A DNA stretch of 64,000 bases from assembly GCF_000423885.1 (NCBI RefSeq), contig NZ_AUIV01000001.1:140297-204296 (forward strand). The letters run 5' to 3'. Below the pieces are notes generated by a model, which was not told where the DNA came from, searched no databases, and was given only the letters and a program-made list of their open reading frames with translations. Numbering within the stretch: position 1 is the stretch's first letter; the number at the start of each line of letters is the position of its first letter. Of the stretch, positions 26,855-33,680 are shown one piece after another. A program made the translations under genes and the position numbers. This DNA comes from Thermomonas fusca DSM 15424 (lineage in GTDB: Bacteria > Pseudomonadota > Gammaproteobacteria > Xanthomonadales > Xanthomonadaceae).

Positions 26855-27754
26855 ATGAGCCTGCCCGCCCACGTCCGCATCGTCGAAGTCGGCCCGCGCG
26901 ACGGCCTGCAGAACGAAAGGACCGACATCGGCACCGCCGCCAAGATCGAGCTGATCGACCGGCTGTCTCAGACCGGTCTTGCCAGCATCGAGGCCACCGC
27001 CTTCGTCAGCCCGAAATGGGTGCCGCAGATGGCCGACGCCGCGCAGGTGCTGGCCGGCATCACCCGCGCGCCGGGCATCAGCTATCCGGTGCTGGTGCCA
27101 AACGAGCAAGGTTACGAACGCGCCCGCGCCGCCGGCGCGCAGGAGGTGGCGGTGTTCACCGCTGCCTCCGAAGCGTTCAACCTGAAGAACACCAATGCCG
27201 GAATCGATGCGTCGCTGCAGCGCTTCGCACCGGTGCTGGAACGCGCGCGCGCCGACGGCGTTAAGGTGCGCGGCTACGTCTCCACCGTGCTCGGCTGCCC
27301 TTACCAGGGTGACGTTCCGTTGGCCGAGGTGGTGCGGGTGGCGAAGGCGCTGCACGCGATGGGCTGCTACGAAATCTCGCTGGGCGACACCATCGGCGTG
27401 GGCACGCCTGCCAAGGCGCGGGCGATGCTGCAGGCGGTGGCCACCGAAGTGCCGATAGGGGCACTGGCGATCCATTTCCACGACACCTACGGGCAGGCGC
27501 TGGCCAACGTGCTGGCCTGCCTGGAGGAAGGCGTGGCGGTGGTGGACAGCGCTGTGTCCGGTGCTGGTGGCTGCCCTTACGCCAAGGGCGCCAGCGGCAA
27601 CGTGGCCAGCGAGGACGTGGTCTACATGCTGCACGGGCTCGGCATCCACACCGGGATTGATTTGCCGCTGTTGGCCGAGACCGGCCGCTGGCTGGCCGGC
27701 CTGCTGGGCCGCGACACCGGCAGCAAGGTCGGGCGCGCGCTGGGCGCGGCCTGA
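26855..27754 (+). CDS. liuE: hydroxymethylglutaryl-CoA lyase
   Basis: A 299-residue lyase that splits HMG-CoA into acetoacetate and acetyl-CoA, the last step of leucine breakdown. Signature segments are VEVGPRDGLQNE at the start with the metal-binding Asp, ATAFVSPKWVPQMAD, and VVDSAVSGAGGCPYAKGASG with the catalytic cysteine. The metal-binding AIHFHDTYGQALAN histidines are intact. It starts one base after the liuD stop, so liuC-D-E form one operon. Confidence 0.95.
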   Translation: MSLPAHVRIVEVGPRDGLQNERTDIGTAAKIELIDRLSQTGLASIEATAFVSPKWVPQMADAAQVLAGITRAPGISYPVLVPNEQGYERARAAGAQEVAVFTAASEAFNLKNTNAGIDASLQRFAPVLERARADGVKVRGYVSTVLGCPYQGDVPLAEVVRVAKALHAMGCYEISLGDTIGVGTPAKARAMLQAVATEVPIGALAIHFHDTYGQALANVLACLEEGVAVVDSAVSGAGGCPYAKGASGNVASEDVVYMLHGLGIHTGIDLPLLAETGRWLAGLLGRDTGSKVGRALGAA

Positions 27755-27784
27755 ACATCACCTCCTGAATCCGGGCCTCGCCGC

Positions 27785-28270
27785 ATGAGAATTTTCGAAA
27801 TCCGTCCCATCCGCAGCGACGACGATGCCGCGATGGCCGCCGTCATCCGCACGGTGATGCCCGAGTTCGGCGCCACCGGCAGCGGCTTCGCCATCAGCGA
27901 CCCGGAAGTGGACTGGATGAGCCGCGCCTACGCCGCGCCGCGTCACGCCTATTTCGTGGTCGAGCGCGACGGACGCGTGCTGGGCGGCGCCGGCGTGGCC
28001 CCGCTGGCCGGCGGCGATGCCGATGTCTGCGAACTGCGCAAGATGTATTTCCTGCCGGAAGCCCGCGGCAGCGGCGCCGGCGCGGCGATGATGGCGCGCT
28101 GCCTGGACGCCGCGCGCGCCAGCGGTTTCACGCGCTGCTATCTGGAAACCCTCACCGGCATGGACGCGGCCATGCGCCTGTACGAGCGCAGCGGTTTCCG
28201 TCGCATCGACACCGCCATGGGTGCCACCGGGCACGGCGGCTGCAACAGGTTCTACCTGCTCGATCTTTGA
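27785..28270 (+). CDS. GNAT-family N-acetyltransferase
   Basis: A 161-residue acetyltransferase. The acetyl-CoA loop is LPEARGSGAGAAMMARCL and the family's closing strand is MRLYERSGFRRIDTAMG. The substrate is unknown. It lies 30 bases after the leucine operon and may be read through from it. An inverted-repeat element follows its stop. Confidence 0.85.
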   Translation: MRIFEIRPIRSDDDAAMAAVIRTVMPEFGATGSGFAISDPEVDWMSRAYAAPRHAYFVVERDGRVLGGAGVAPLAGGDADVCELRKMYFLPEARGSGAGAAMMARCLDAARASGFTRCYLETLTGMDAAMRLYERSGFRRIDTAMGATGHGGCNRFYLLDL

Positions 28271-28305
28271 GCGCTTCCTGCGCGGGACCCTCGCCTGCGG
28301 GAAAC

Positions 28306-28425
28306 GGCACGGCGGCGGCCGGCGCGGTGCCGCGTAGAGCGGGCCATGGATGGCCCGCGTCGGCGATATCGAACAGGACGTTCGCATTGAGCCGCGAGCG
28401 GTACCGCGCCGGCCGCCGCCGTGCC
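28306..28425. repeat. long imperfect palindrome with nested hairpin (REP/MITE-like)
   Basis: Two 28-base arms (28306-28333 and 28398-28425) are inverted copies with one mismatch. Between them lies a second, perfect 9-base hairpin with a two-base loop (28339-28358, GCGGGCCAT / ATGGCCCGC). It fills most of the 210-base gap between the acetyltransferase and the dehydrogenase genes. The CCATGGATGG-type hairpin resembles repetitive extragenic elements of Xanthomonadaceae from memory; copies elsewhere in the genome would have to be found to prove it. Confidence 0.75.
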
Positions 28426-28480
28426 CGCCGCGCCATTGCCATCCGCTAAAATCGCCGTTTCCCCGCCCGCAGGAACTCCC

Positions 28481-29251
28481 ATGCAGCTTGCATCCGCCCG
28501 CGCCGTCGTCACCGGCGGTGTTTCCGGCCTCGGCTTCGCCGTCGCCCAGCACCTCGTCGCCCACGGTGGCAAGGTCGCCCTGTTCGACGTCAACGAGGAC
28601 AAGGGCGCCGCCGCCGTGGCCGAACTGGGCGAAGCCAACGCCCGCTTCTTCAAGACCGACGTCAGCAACGAAGACCAGGTGGCCGCCAATGTCGCCGCGG
28701 CCAAAGACTTCCTCGGCGGCCTGAACACGGCCATCAATTGCGCCGGCATCCTGGGCGCGGGCCGCGTGCTGGGCAAGACCGGGCCGATGACGTTGTCGCA
28801 CTTCTCCACCACGGTGATGGTGAATCTGGTCGGCAGCTTCAACGTGGCCAAGGCCTGCGCCGACCTGATGCAGCACAACGAAGCGAACGCCGACGGCGAG
28901 CGCGGCGTGATCGTCAACACCGCCTCGGTGGCGGCCTACGAAGGCCAGATCGGCCAGGCCGCCTACTCCGCCTCCAAGGGCGGCGTGGTCGGCATGACCC
29001 TGCCGATGGCGCGCGAGCTGGCCCGCTTCGGCATCCGCGTGATGACCGTGGCGCCGGGCGTGTTCTGGACCCCGATGGTGGACGGCATGCCCGACGAAGT
29101 GCAGAAGTCGCTGGCCGCCACCATCCCGTTCCCGTCGCGCCTGGGCCAGCCGCAGGAATACGCCGACCTGGTCGCCTACATCCTCACCAACACCTACCTC
29201 AACGGCGAAACCATCCGCCTGGACGGTGCCACCCGCCTGGCGCCGAAGTGA
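28481..29251 (+). CDS. 3-hydroxyacyl-CoA dehydrogenase type II (SDR family)
   Basis: A 256-residue short-chain dehydrogenase. The NAD site is TGGVSGLGFAVA, the NAG-type motif is NCAGILGAGRVLG, the catalytic serine and YSASKGG tetrad are in place, and PGVFWTPMVDGMP is the typical substrate loop of the HSD17B10-like group. Such enzymes oxidise 2-methyl-3-hydroxybutyryl-CoA in isoleucine breakdown and related acids, which suits its place after leucine genes. A TAAAAT -10-like hexamer lies at 28447-28452. Its stop overlaps the next start as GTGA. Confidence 0.92.
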   Translation: MQLASARAVVTGGVSGLGFAVAQHLVAHGGKVALFDVNEDKGAAAVAELGEANARFFKTDVSNEDQVAANVAAAKDFLGGLNTAINCAGILGAGRVLGKTGPMTLSHFSTTVMVNLVGSFNVAKACADLMQHNEANADGERGVIVNTASVAAYEGQIGQAAYSASKGGVVGMTLPMARELARFGIRVMTVAPGVFWTPMVDGMPDEVQKSLAATIPFPSRLGQPQEYADLVAYILTNTYLNGETIRLDGATRLAPK

Positions 29252-29550
29252 ACGAGTTCGGTTCGCGCGCCGCACACTGGGTTGCCGTGCGCTGGCCGGC
29301 GATCCGCGCACGCGGCATGTGGCGTTTCGTGCTGCTCAAGGGCGTCGCCTTCTGGGGCGGACTGATGCTGGCGTTCATGGCCATCGCCATGACCCTGCAA
29401 CTGGGGCCGTCGCATCCGCGCCTGCCGCTGGTACTGGCGGTCGCGGTGCCGCTGTGCGCCATCGGCGGTCTGGTCTGGGGCCTGCTTACCTGGTTCTTCA
29501 ACGAACGAATCTTCCTCGCGCTCCAACAACAAAAGAAAAACCTCCCATGA
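29248..29550 (+). CDS. small two-helix membrane protein of unknown function
   Basis: A 100-residue protein with a GTG start that overlaps the dehydrogenase stop (GTGA), and a stop that overlaps the efpL start (ATGA). The first 30 residues are amphipathic and basic. Two membrane helices follow: FVLLKGVAFWGGLMLAFMAI and, after a short polar link, LVLAVAVPLCAIGGLVWGLL. The C-terminus is short and basic. I do not recognise the family. The tight coupling on both sides argues that it is real despite the GTG start. Confidence 0.75.
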   Translation: MNEFGSRAAHWVAVRWPAIRARGMWRFVLLKGVAFWGGLMLAFMAIAMTLQLGPSHPRLPLVLAVAVPLCAIGGLVWGLLTWFFNERIFLALQQQKKNLP

Positions 29551-30113
29551 AGGCTTACGACATCAAGAAGGGCAACGTCGTCGAACACAACGGCGGCGTG
29601 TACCAGATCCGCGACATCGAGCGCAGCAGCCCGCAGGGCCGTGGCGGCAACGTCAAGTTTCGCTTCACCATGTACAGCGTGCCCGGCGGCAGCAAACTCG
29701 ACATCACGGTGGGCGGCGACGACGAGCTGAAGGAAGTCGAGCTGTCGCGCCGGCAGGTGACCTACTCGTACAAGGACGGCGACGCGTTCGTGTTCCTCGA
29801 CGACGAGGACTACACCCCGTACACGCTCGATGCCGACGTCGTCGGCGATGCCGCCGGCTACATCGTCGATGACCTGACCGGCTGCTACATTCAGATCATC
29901 GACGACCTGCCGGTGGCGGTGCAGCTGCCGCAGTCGGTGGTGATGGAAGTCATCGAAACCCCGCCGGAACTCAAGGGCGGCACCGCCACCAAGCGCCCGA
30001 AGCCGGCCAAGCTGTCCACCGGCCTTGAAATCATGGTGCCGGAGTACATCGGCAACGGCGAAAAAGTGTGGGTGAACACCACCACCGGCGAATTCGGCGG
30101 CCGCGCGGAGTAA
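29547..30113 (+). CDS. efpL: elongation factor P-like protein EfpL (YeiP)
   Basis: A 188-residue three-domain EF-P paralog that helps ribosomes through proline and some other stalling motifs. Domain I (1-65) opens KAYDIKKGNVVEHNGGVYQI. The tip loop reads RSSPQGRGGNVK, longer than in EF-P and with an arginine at the tip, as in YeiP/EfpL, not the modified lysine or rhamnosylated arginine loop of canonical EF-P. Domain III ends GEKVWVNTTTGEFGGRA. It is the third gene of an overlapping trio and the last core gene before the defence island. Confidence 0.94.
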   Translation: MKAYDIKKGNVVEHNGGVYQIRDIERSSPQGRGGNVKFRFTMYSVPGGSKLDITVGGDDELKEVELSRRQVTYSYKDGDAFVFLDDEDYTPYTLDADVVGDAAGYIVDDLTGCYIQIIDDLPVAVQLPQSVVMEVIETPPELKGGTATKRPKPAKLSTGLEIMVPEYIGNGEKVWVNTTTGEFGGRAE

Positions 30114-30174
30114 GCCAGCGGCAAGAACGGCGGGTGATCGCGCAGCGGGCATTGCAGCCATGCAGCGAACACCC

Positions 30175-30216
30175 GCCGGCCTTGCCGGCCTTGCCGGCCT
30201 TGCCGGCCTTGCCGGC
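30175..30216 (+). repeat. tandem 9-base repeat, four full copies and a partial
   Basis: GCCGGCCTT is repeated without change four times (30175-30210), with a fifth partial GCCGGC, in the gap between efpL and the parD-like gene. It may be a slippage tract. Confidence 0.9.
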
Positions 30217-30279
30217 ATCGTCAGCGCCGCCCGCCACCGCTGCCGCTTGCCCCCTTCCACCGTCTGCGCCACACTGCCT

Positions 30280-30294
30280 TGGCAAGCCTTGCCA
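30280..30294 (+). promoter_or_regulatory. perfect palindrome before the antitoxin gene, candidate ParD operator
   Basis: TGGCAAG-C-CTTGCCA, a perfect 7-1-7 inverted repeat, ends two bases before the GGAG ribosome site of the antitoxin gene. Ribbon-helix-helix antitoxins normally repress their own operon by binding such repeats. No convincing -35/-10 pair was found around it. Confidence 0.5.
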
Positions 30295-30306
30295 TAGGAG
30301 CGCGTC

Positions 30307-30549
30307 GTGGCCACCATGAACATCTCCCTGCCCGACGAACTCAAGCAGTTCGTCGATGCGCAAGTGGCCGAACACGCCTACGGCTCGGCCAGCGAATACC
30401 TGCGTGAACTGATCCGCAAGCAGCGCGACGTGGAAAAGCTGCGCCAAATGCTGCTGGACGGCGCCAATTCCGGGCAGGCCACGCCCATGGAACCGGATTT
30501 CTTCGACCAGATGCGCAAACGCGCCCATGCAAGGGCCGCCGGCAAGTGA
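30307..30549 (+). CDS. ParD-like antitoxin (ribbon-helix-helix)
   Basis: An 80-residue antitoxin. The N-terminus ATMNISLPDELKQFVDAQV forms the ribbon and first helix, and YGSASEYLRELIRKQRD the second helix, as in the ParD/CC2985 family. The acidic-hydrophobic C-terminus (EPDFFDQMRKRAHAR) would wrap the toxin. The GTG at 30307 has GGAG six bases upstream; the ATG three codons later is 15 bases from it and so less likely. Its stop overlaps the toxin start (GTGA). Confidence 0.88.
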   Translation: MATMNISLPDELKQFVDAQVAEHAYGSASEYLRELIRKQRDVEKLRQMLLDGANSGQATPMEPDFFDQMRKRAHARAAGK

Positions 30550-30860
30550 AGCCGCCGCAATGGCATCCGCTCGCAAGACTTGATGCCGACGAAGCTGCGA
30601 ACTGGTACGCGGAACAAGGCGGCTTGGCATTGGAACTTCGATTCATTCAGTCCCTGGACACTGCCATTGCACAGATCGCCGGCCAGCCCGGCATCGGCGC
30701 ATCACGCTATTCCGAGGTGCTGAAACTGCGCGACCTGCGCTTCTGGTCGCTCAAGGGTTTCCCGTACCTGATCTTCTACCTCGAACGCGACACGCACGTT
30801 GACATCTGGCGCGTGCTGCACGCCCAGCGCGATATTCCGGCATGGATGGGGGACGCATGA
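30546..30860 (+). CDS. ParE-like toxin (RelE/ParE superfamily)
   Basis: A 104-residue toxin of the plasmid-stabilisation type. It opens with a helical LDADEAANWYAEQGGLALE, then helix FIQSLDTAIAQIAGQPGIG and the strand pair LRDLRFWSLKGFPYLIFYLE and VDIWRVLHAQRDIPAWM, the standard fold with the conserved Arg and Phe-Pro-Tyr. Plasmid ParE poisons DNA gyrase; whether this one hits gyrase or the ribosome is not shown. It starts with GTG, coupled to the antitoxin, and lies 73 bases before mod. Confidence 0.88.
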   Translation: MKPPQWHPLARLDADEAANWYAEQGGLALELRFIQSLDTAIAQIAGQPGIGASRYSEVLKLRDLRFWSLKGFPYLIFYLERDTHVDIWRVLHAQRDIPAWMGDA

Positions 30861-30933
30861 GCCGCATCGCAGCCGCTGCGACGGCCCGCCCGCAAACTGC
30901 CCCACTTCAACGCGCCGCAAGGACCGCCCCGCA

Positions 30934-32625
30934 ATGCCCAGCCTGAACTGGATCGGCAAAGACGCCGTCGTCAAACACCACAAGGACGTGCCGTTCCGCC
31001 TGCTGGAGCCGGTGCAGTCGCTGTCGTGCGCGGGGGATGCCGACAACGCCGCCGACAGCGGCAACCTGATCGTGCAGGGCGACAACCTGCTGGCGCTGAA
31101 GGCGCTGCTGCCGCGCTACGCCGGACAGGTGAAATGCATCTACATCGACCCGCCCTACAACACCGGCAACGAGGGCTGGGTTTACAACGACAACGTCAAC
31201 TCGCCGGAGATCCGCCGCTGGCTGGGCGAGGTGGTGGGCAAGGAAGGCGAGACGCTGGACCGGCACGATCGCTGGCTGTGCATGATGTATCCGCGGTTGA
31301 TGCTGTTGAAGCAGTTTTTGCGGGAGGATGGGGTGATGTTCATCTCCATCGACGATCACGAAGTGCACCATCTTCGATCTATAGCCAACGAAGCCGTTGG
31401 CTTGAAGTTCGTCGGTTGCATCATCTGGGAGCGAAAGCGTAAAGGCTCCCATCTGACGAAAAAATTGACCAAGAAGACCGAGTACATCATTGCCCTTAGC
31501 CGTAAGGCTGGCGATGTTGAGTTGATCGGCGAAGATGTTGGTGAAGATGAAGACTTTCCGCTTCTCAAACGCACCAATGGCGTGAAGGATTTGCGGATTC
31601 CCTGCGCCTATTTGGGTGCGACAAAGCTGAAGGATGGGGTGTACGTCCCGGGGGATTATGGAAGCGGTGGGACAGCTGTAACACTTCTTAAACCGGCAAC
31701 GGTTGCGAATGGGCGGTTTACGACGGACGTATTCCTGCGCGGTCCATTTGTTTGGACACAAGACAACTTGGACAAAGAGCTTGCATCTGGCGGGACTTGT
31801 TTCCTTCGAACGGCGAATTTTTCGCTGCGTGCGGTCAAGGGTACGGATGGGCAAGGGCAGAAAGGGTTAAGCAGCCTGTTGACCAAGGAAATCGGAACGA
31901 ATGAGGACGCGTCTGCCGAGCTGGCAGAAATTCTTGGTGTCGAATTGAACTCGGTCTTTCAGTACTCCAAGCCAGCGAATCTGATCAAGACGCTCGTCCG
32001 AGCGGCGACATTTCACGACAAGGATTCCCTCATCCTCGACAGCTTCGCCGGCTCCGGCACCACCGCCCACGCCGTGCTGAAACAGAACGCCGAAGACGGC
32101 GGCAACCGCCGCTTCATCCTCGTCGAAATGGACGACGGCATCGCCCGCAACGTCACCGCCGAACGCGTCAAGCGCGTGGCCCGCGGCTACACCAACGCCA
32201 AGGGCGACGCCGTGCCCGGCCTGGGCGGCGGCTTCCAATTCTGCAAACTGGGCAAACCCCTCTTCGACGCGCGCGGCCATATCAGCAATGAAGTGCGTTT
32301 CGCCGAACTGGCGCGCTTCGTCTGGTTCATCGAAACCGGCATGGGCCTGCCGGCCAGCCGCGCCAGCCACAAGGCCGCCGACACCGCCAGCCCGCTGCTG
32401 GGCGTGCACGACCGCCGCGCCGTTTACCTGCTCTACAACGGCATCCTGAAAGACCGCAGCATCGACGGCGGCAACGTCCTCACCACCCCGCTGCTGGACC
32501 TGCTGCCCGCCCACGACGGCCCACGCGTGGTCTATGGCGCCCGCTGCGCCATCGGCGCCGACCGCCTGCGCGCGCTGGGCATCACCTTCAAGCAACTGCC
32601 CTATCACCTGCGGGTGGCGCCGTGA
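30934..32625 (+). CDS. type III restriction-modification DNA methyltransferase (Mod)
   Basis: A 563-residue N6-adenine methyltransferase of the beta class. The catalytic DPPYNTGNE (72-80) comes before the SAM-binding FAGSGTT (371-377), the order that defines this class. LIVQGDNLLALKALLPRYAG and the VMFISIDDHEVHHL block are typical of Mod. The segment in between (about 140-365) is the target-recognition domain. Its DNA is markedly poorer in GC than the flanks: 27 of 60 bases at 31441-31500 against 48 of 60 at 32521-32580. It also uses codons unlike the rest, a sign that this domain was swapped in. It starts 73 bases after the toxin; the stop overlaps rhuM. Confidence 0.95.
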   Translation: MPSLNWIGKDAVVKHHKDVPFRLLEPVQSLSCAGDADNAADSGNLIVQGDNLLALKALLPRYAGQVKCIYIDPPYNTGNEGWVYNDNVNSPEIRRWLGEVVGKEGETLDRHDRWLCMMYPRLMLLKQFLREDGVMFISIDDHEVHHLRSIANEAVGLKFVGCIIWERKRKGSHLTKKLTKKTEYIIALSRKAGDVELIGEDVGEDEDFPLLKRTNGVKDLRIPCAYLGATKLKDGVYVPGDYGSGGTAVTLLKPATVANGRFTTDVFLRGPFVWTQDNLDKELASGGTCFLRTANFSLRAVKGTDGQGQKGLSSLLTKEIGTNEDASAELAEILGVELNSVFQYSKPANLIKTLVRAATFHDKDSLILDSFAGSGTTAHAVLKQNAEDGGNRRFILVEMDDGIARNVTAERVKRVARGYTNAKGDAVPGLGGGFQFCKLGKPLFDARGHISNEVRFAELARFVWFIETGMGLPASRASHKAADTASPLLGVHDRRAVYLLYNGILKDRSIDGGNVLTTPLLDLLPAHDGPRVVYGARCAIGADRLRALGITFKQLPYHLRVAP

Positions 32626-33680
32626 ACCCGCAGGATGACAGCCCCGCTCCGCAGTCGGAACTGCTGCTGTACCGCGACGCCAACGCGCACACCCGGATCG
32701 AGGTGCGGCTGGAAGGCGACAACGTGTGGCTGCCGCAGCGGCAGATCGCCGAGCTGTATCAGGTGTCGGTCAAGACAATCAGCGAGCATCTGCAGAACAT
32801 TTTTGACGAGGGCGAGCTTGAACCTGAACGAACTATCCGGAAATTCCGGATGGTTCAAGCCGAAGGCCCGCGCGAGGTGCGCCGGCTGGTGGACCACTAC
32901 AACCTGGCCGCCATCCTGGCCGTGGGCTACCGGGTGCGCTCCGCGCGCGGCACCCAGTTCCGCCAGTGGGCCAGCCAACGGCTGTCCGAATATCTGGTCA
33001 AGGGCTTCGCCATGGATGACGAACGCCTCAAGCGCGGCCCGGACGATGGCTACTTCGAAGAACTGCTGGCGCGCATCCGCGACATCCGCAGCTCGGAGCG
33101 GATGTTCTGGCGCAAGGTGCTGGACATCTACGCCACCAGTATTGACTACGACGCATCGGCGGACGCCAGCCAGCGCTTCTTCCAGACCGTGCAGAACAAG
33201 ATGCACTGGGCCGCGCATGGCCACACCGCCGCCGAAGTGGTGCTGGCGCGTGCCGATGCGCGCCAGCCCAACATGGGCATGACCAGCACCAGTGCCGGCC
33301 AACCGCGCCGGCAGGATGCGCCAATCGCCAAGAATTACCTGCACGAAGCCGAACTCGATGCGCTGAACCGCATCGTCACCGCCTATCTGGAATTCGCGGA
33401 ATTGCAGGCCCTGAACCGCCAGCCGATGACGATGGCGGACTGGATCGCCAAGCTCGACGATTTCCTGCGCCTGAGCGGGCGCGACCTGTTGACGCATGCC
33501 GGACGCGTGCGCCACGACGATGCCCTGCGCCACGCGCAGCAGCAATACGATGCCTGGCGCAAGCAGCAATCGGCCCTGCCGCAGGCGGTGGATCGCGATT
33601 TCGACAACGCGACCCAGGCTTTGCAACCCGTGGCCCGAAAGCGCGGCAAAAACCGCACCCCCAAGGACAACGACGCATGA
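32622..33680 (+). CDS. RhuM-family protein inside the type III locus
   Basis: A 352-residue RhuM-like protein, named after a Salmonella pathogenicity-island gene. The domain is clear: LYRDANAHTRIEVRLEGDNV, WLPQRQIAELYQVSVKTISE (helix-turn-helix-like), EVRRLVDHYNLAAILAVGYR and GTQFRQWASQRLSEYLVKG. The C-terminal part (about 225-352) is helical and ends in a basic Lys/Arg tail. The biochemical role is unknown. It starts with GTG on the mod stop and its stop is coupled to the res start (ATGA), so the three proteins are made together. It could be a specificity or anti-phage accessory factor. Confidence 0.9.
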   Translation: MNPQDDSPAPQSELLLYRDANAHTRIEVRLEGDNVWLPQRQIAELYQVSVKTISEHLQNIFDEGELEPERTIRKFRMVQAEGPREVRRLVDHYNLAAILAVGYRVRSARGTQFRQWASQRLSEYLVKGFAMDDERLKRGPDDGYFEELLARIRDIRSSERMFWRKVLDIYATSIDYDASADASQRFFQTVQNKMHWAAHGHTAAEVVLARADARQPNMGMTSTSAGQPRRQDAPIAKNYLHEAELDALNRIVTAYLEFAELQALNRQPMTMADWIAKLDDFLRLSGRDLLTHAGRVRHDDALRHAQQQYDAWRKQQSALPQAVDRDFDNATQALQPVARKRGKNRTPKDNDA

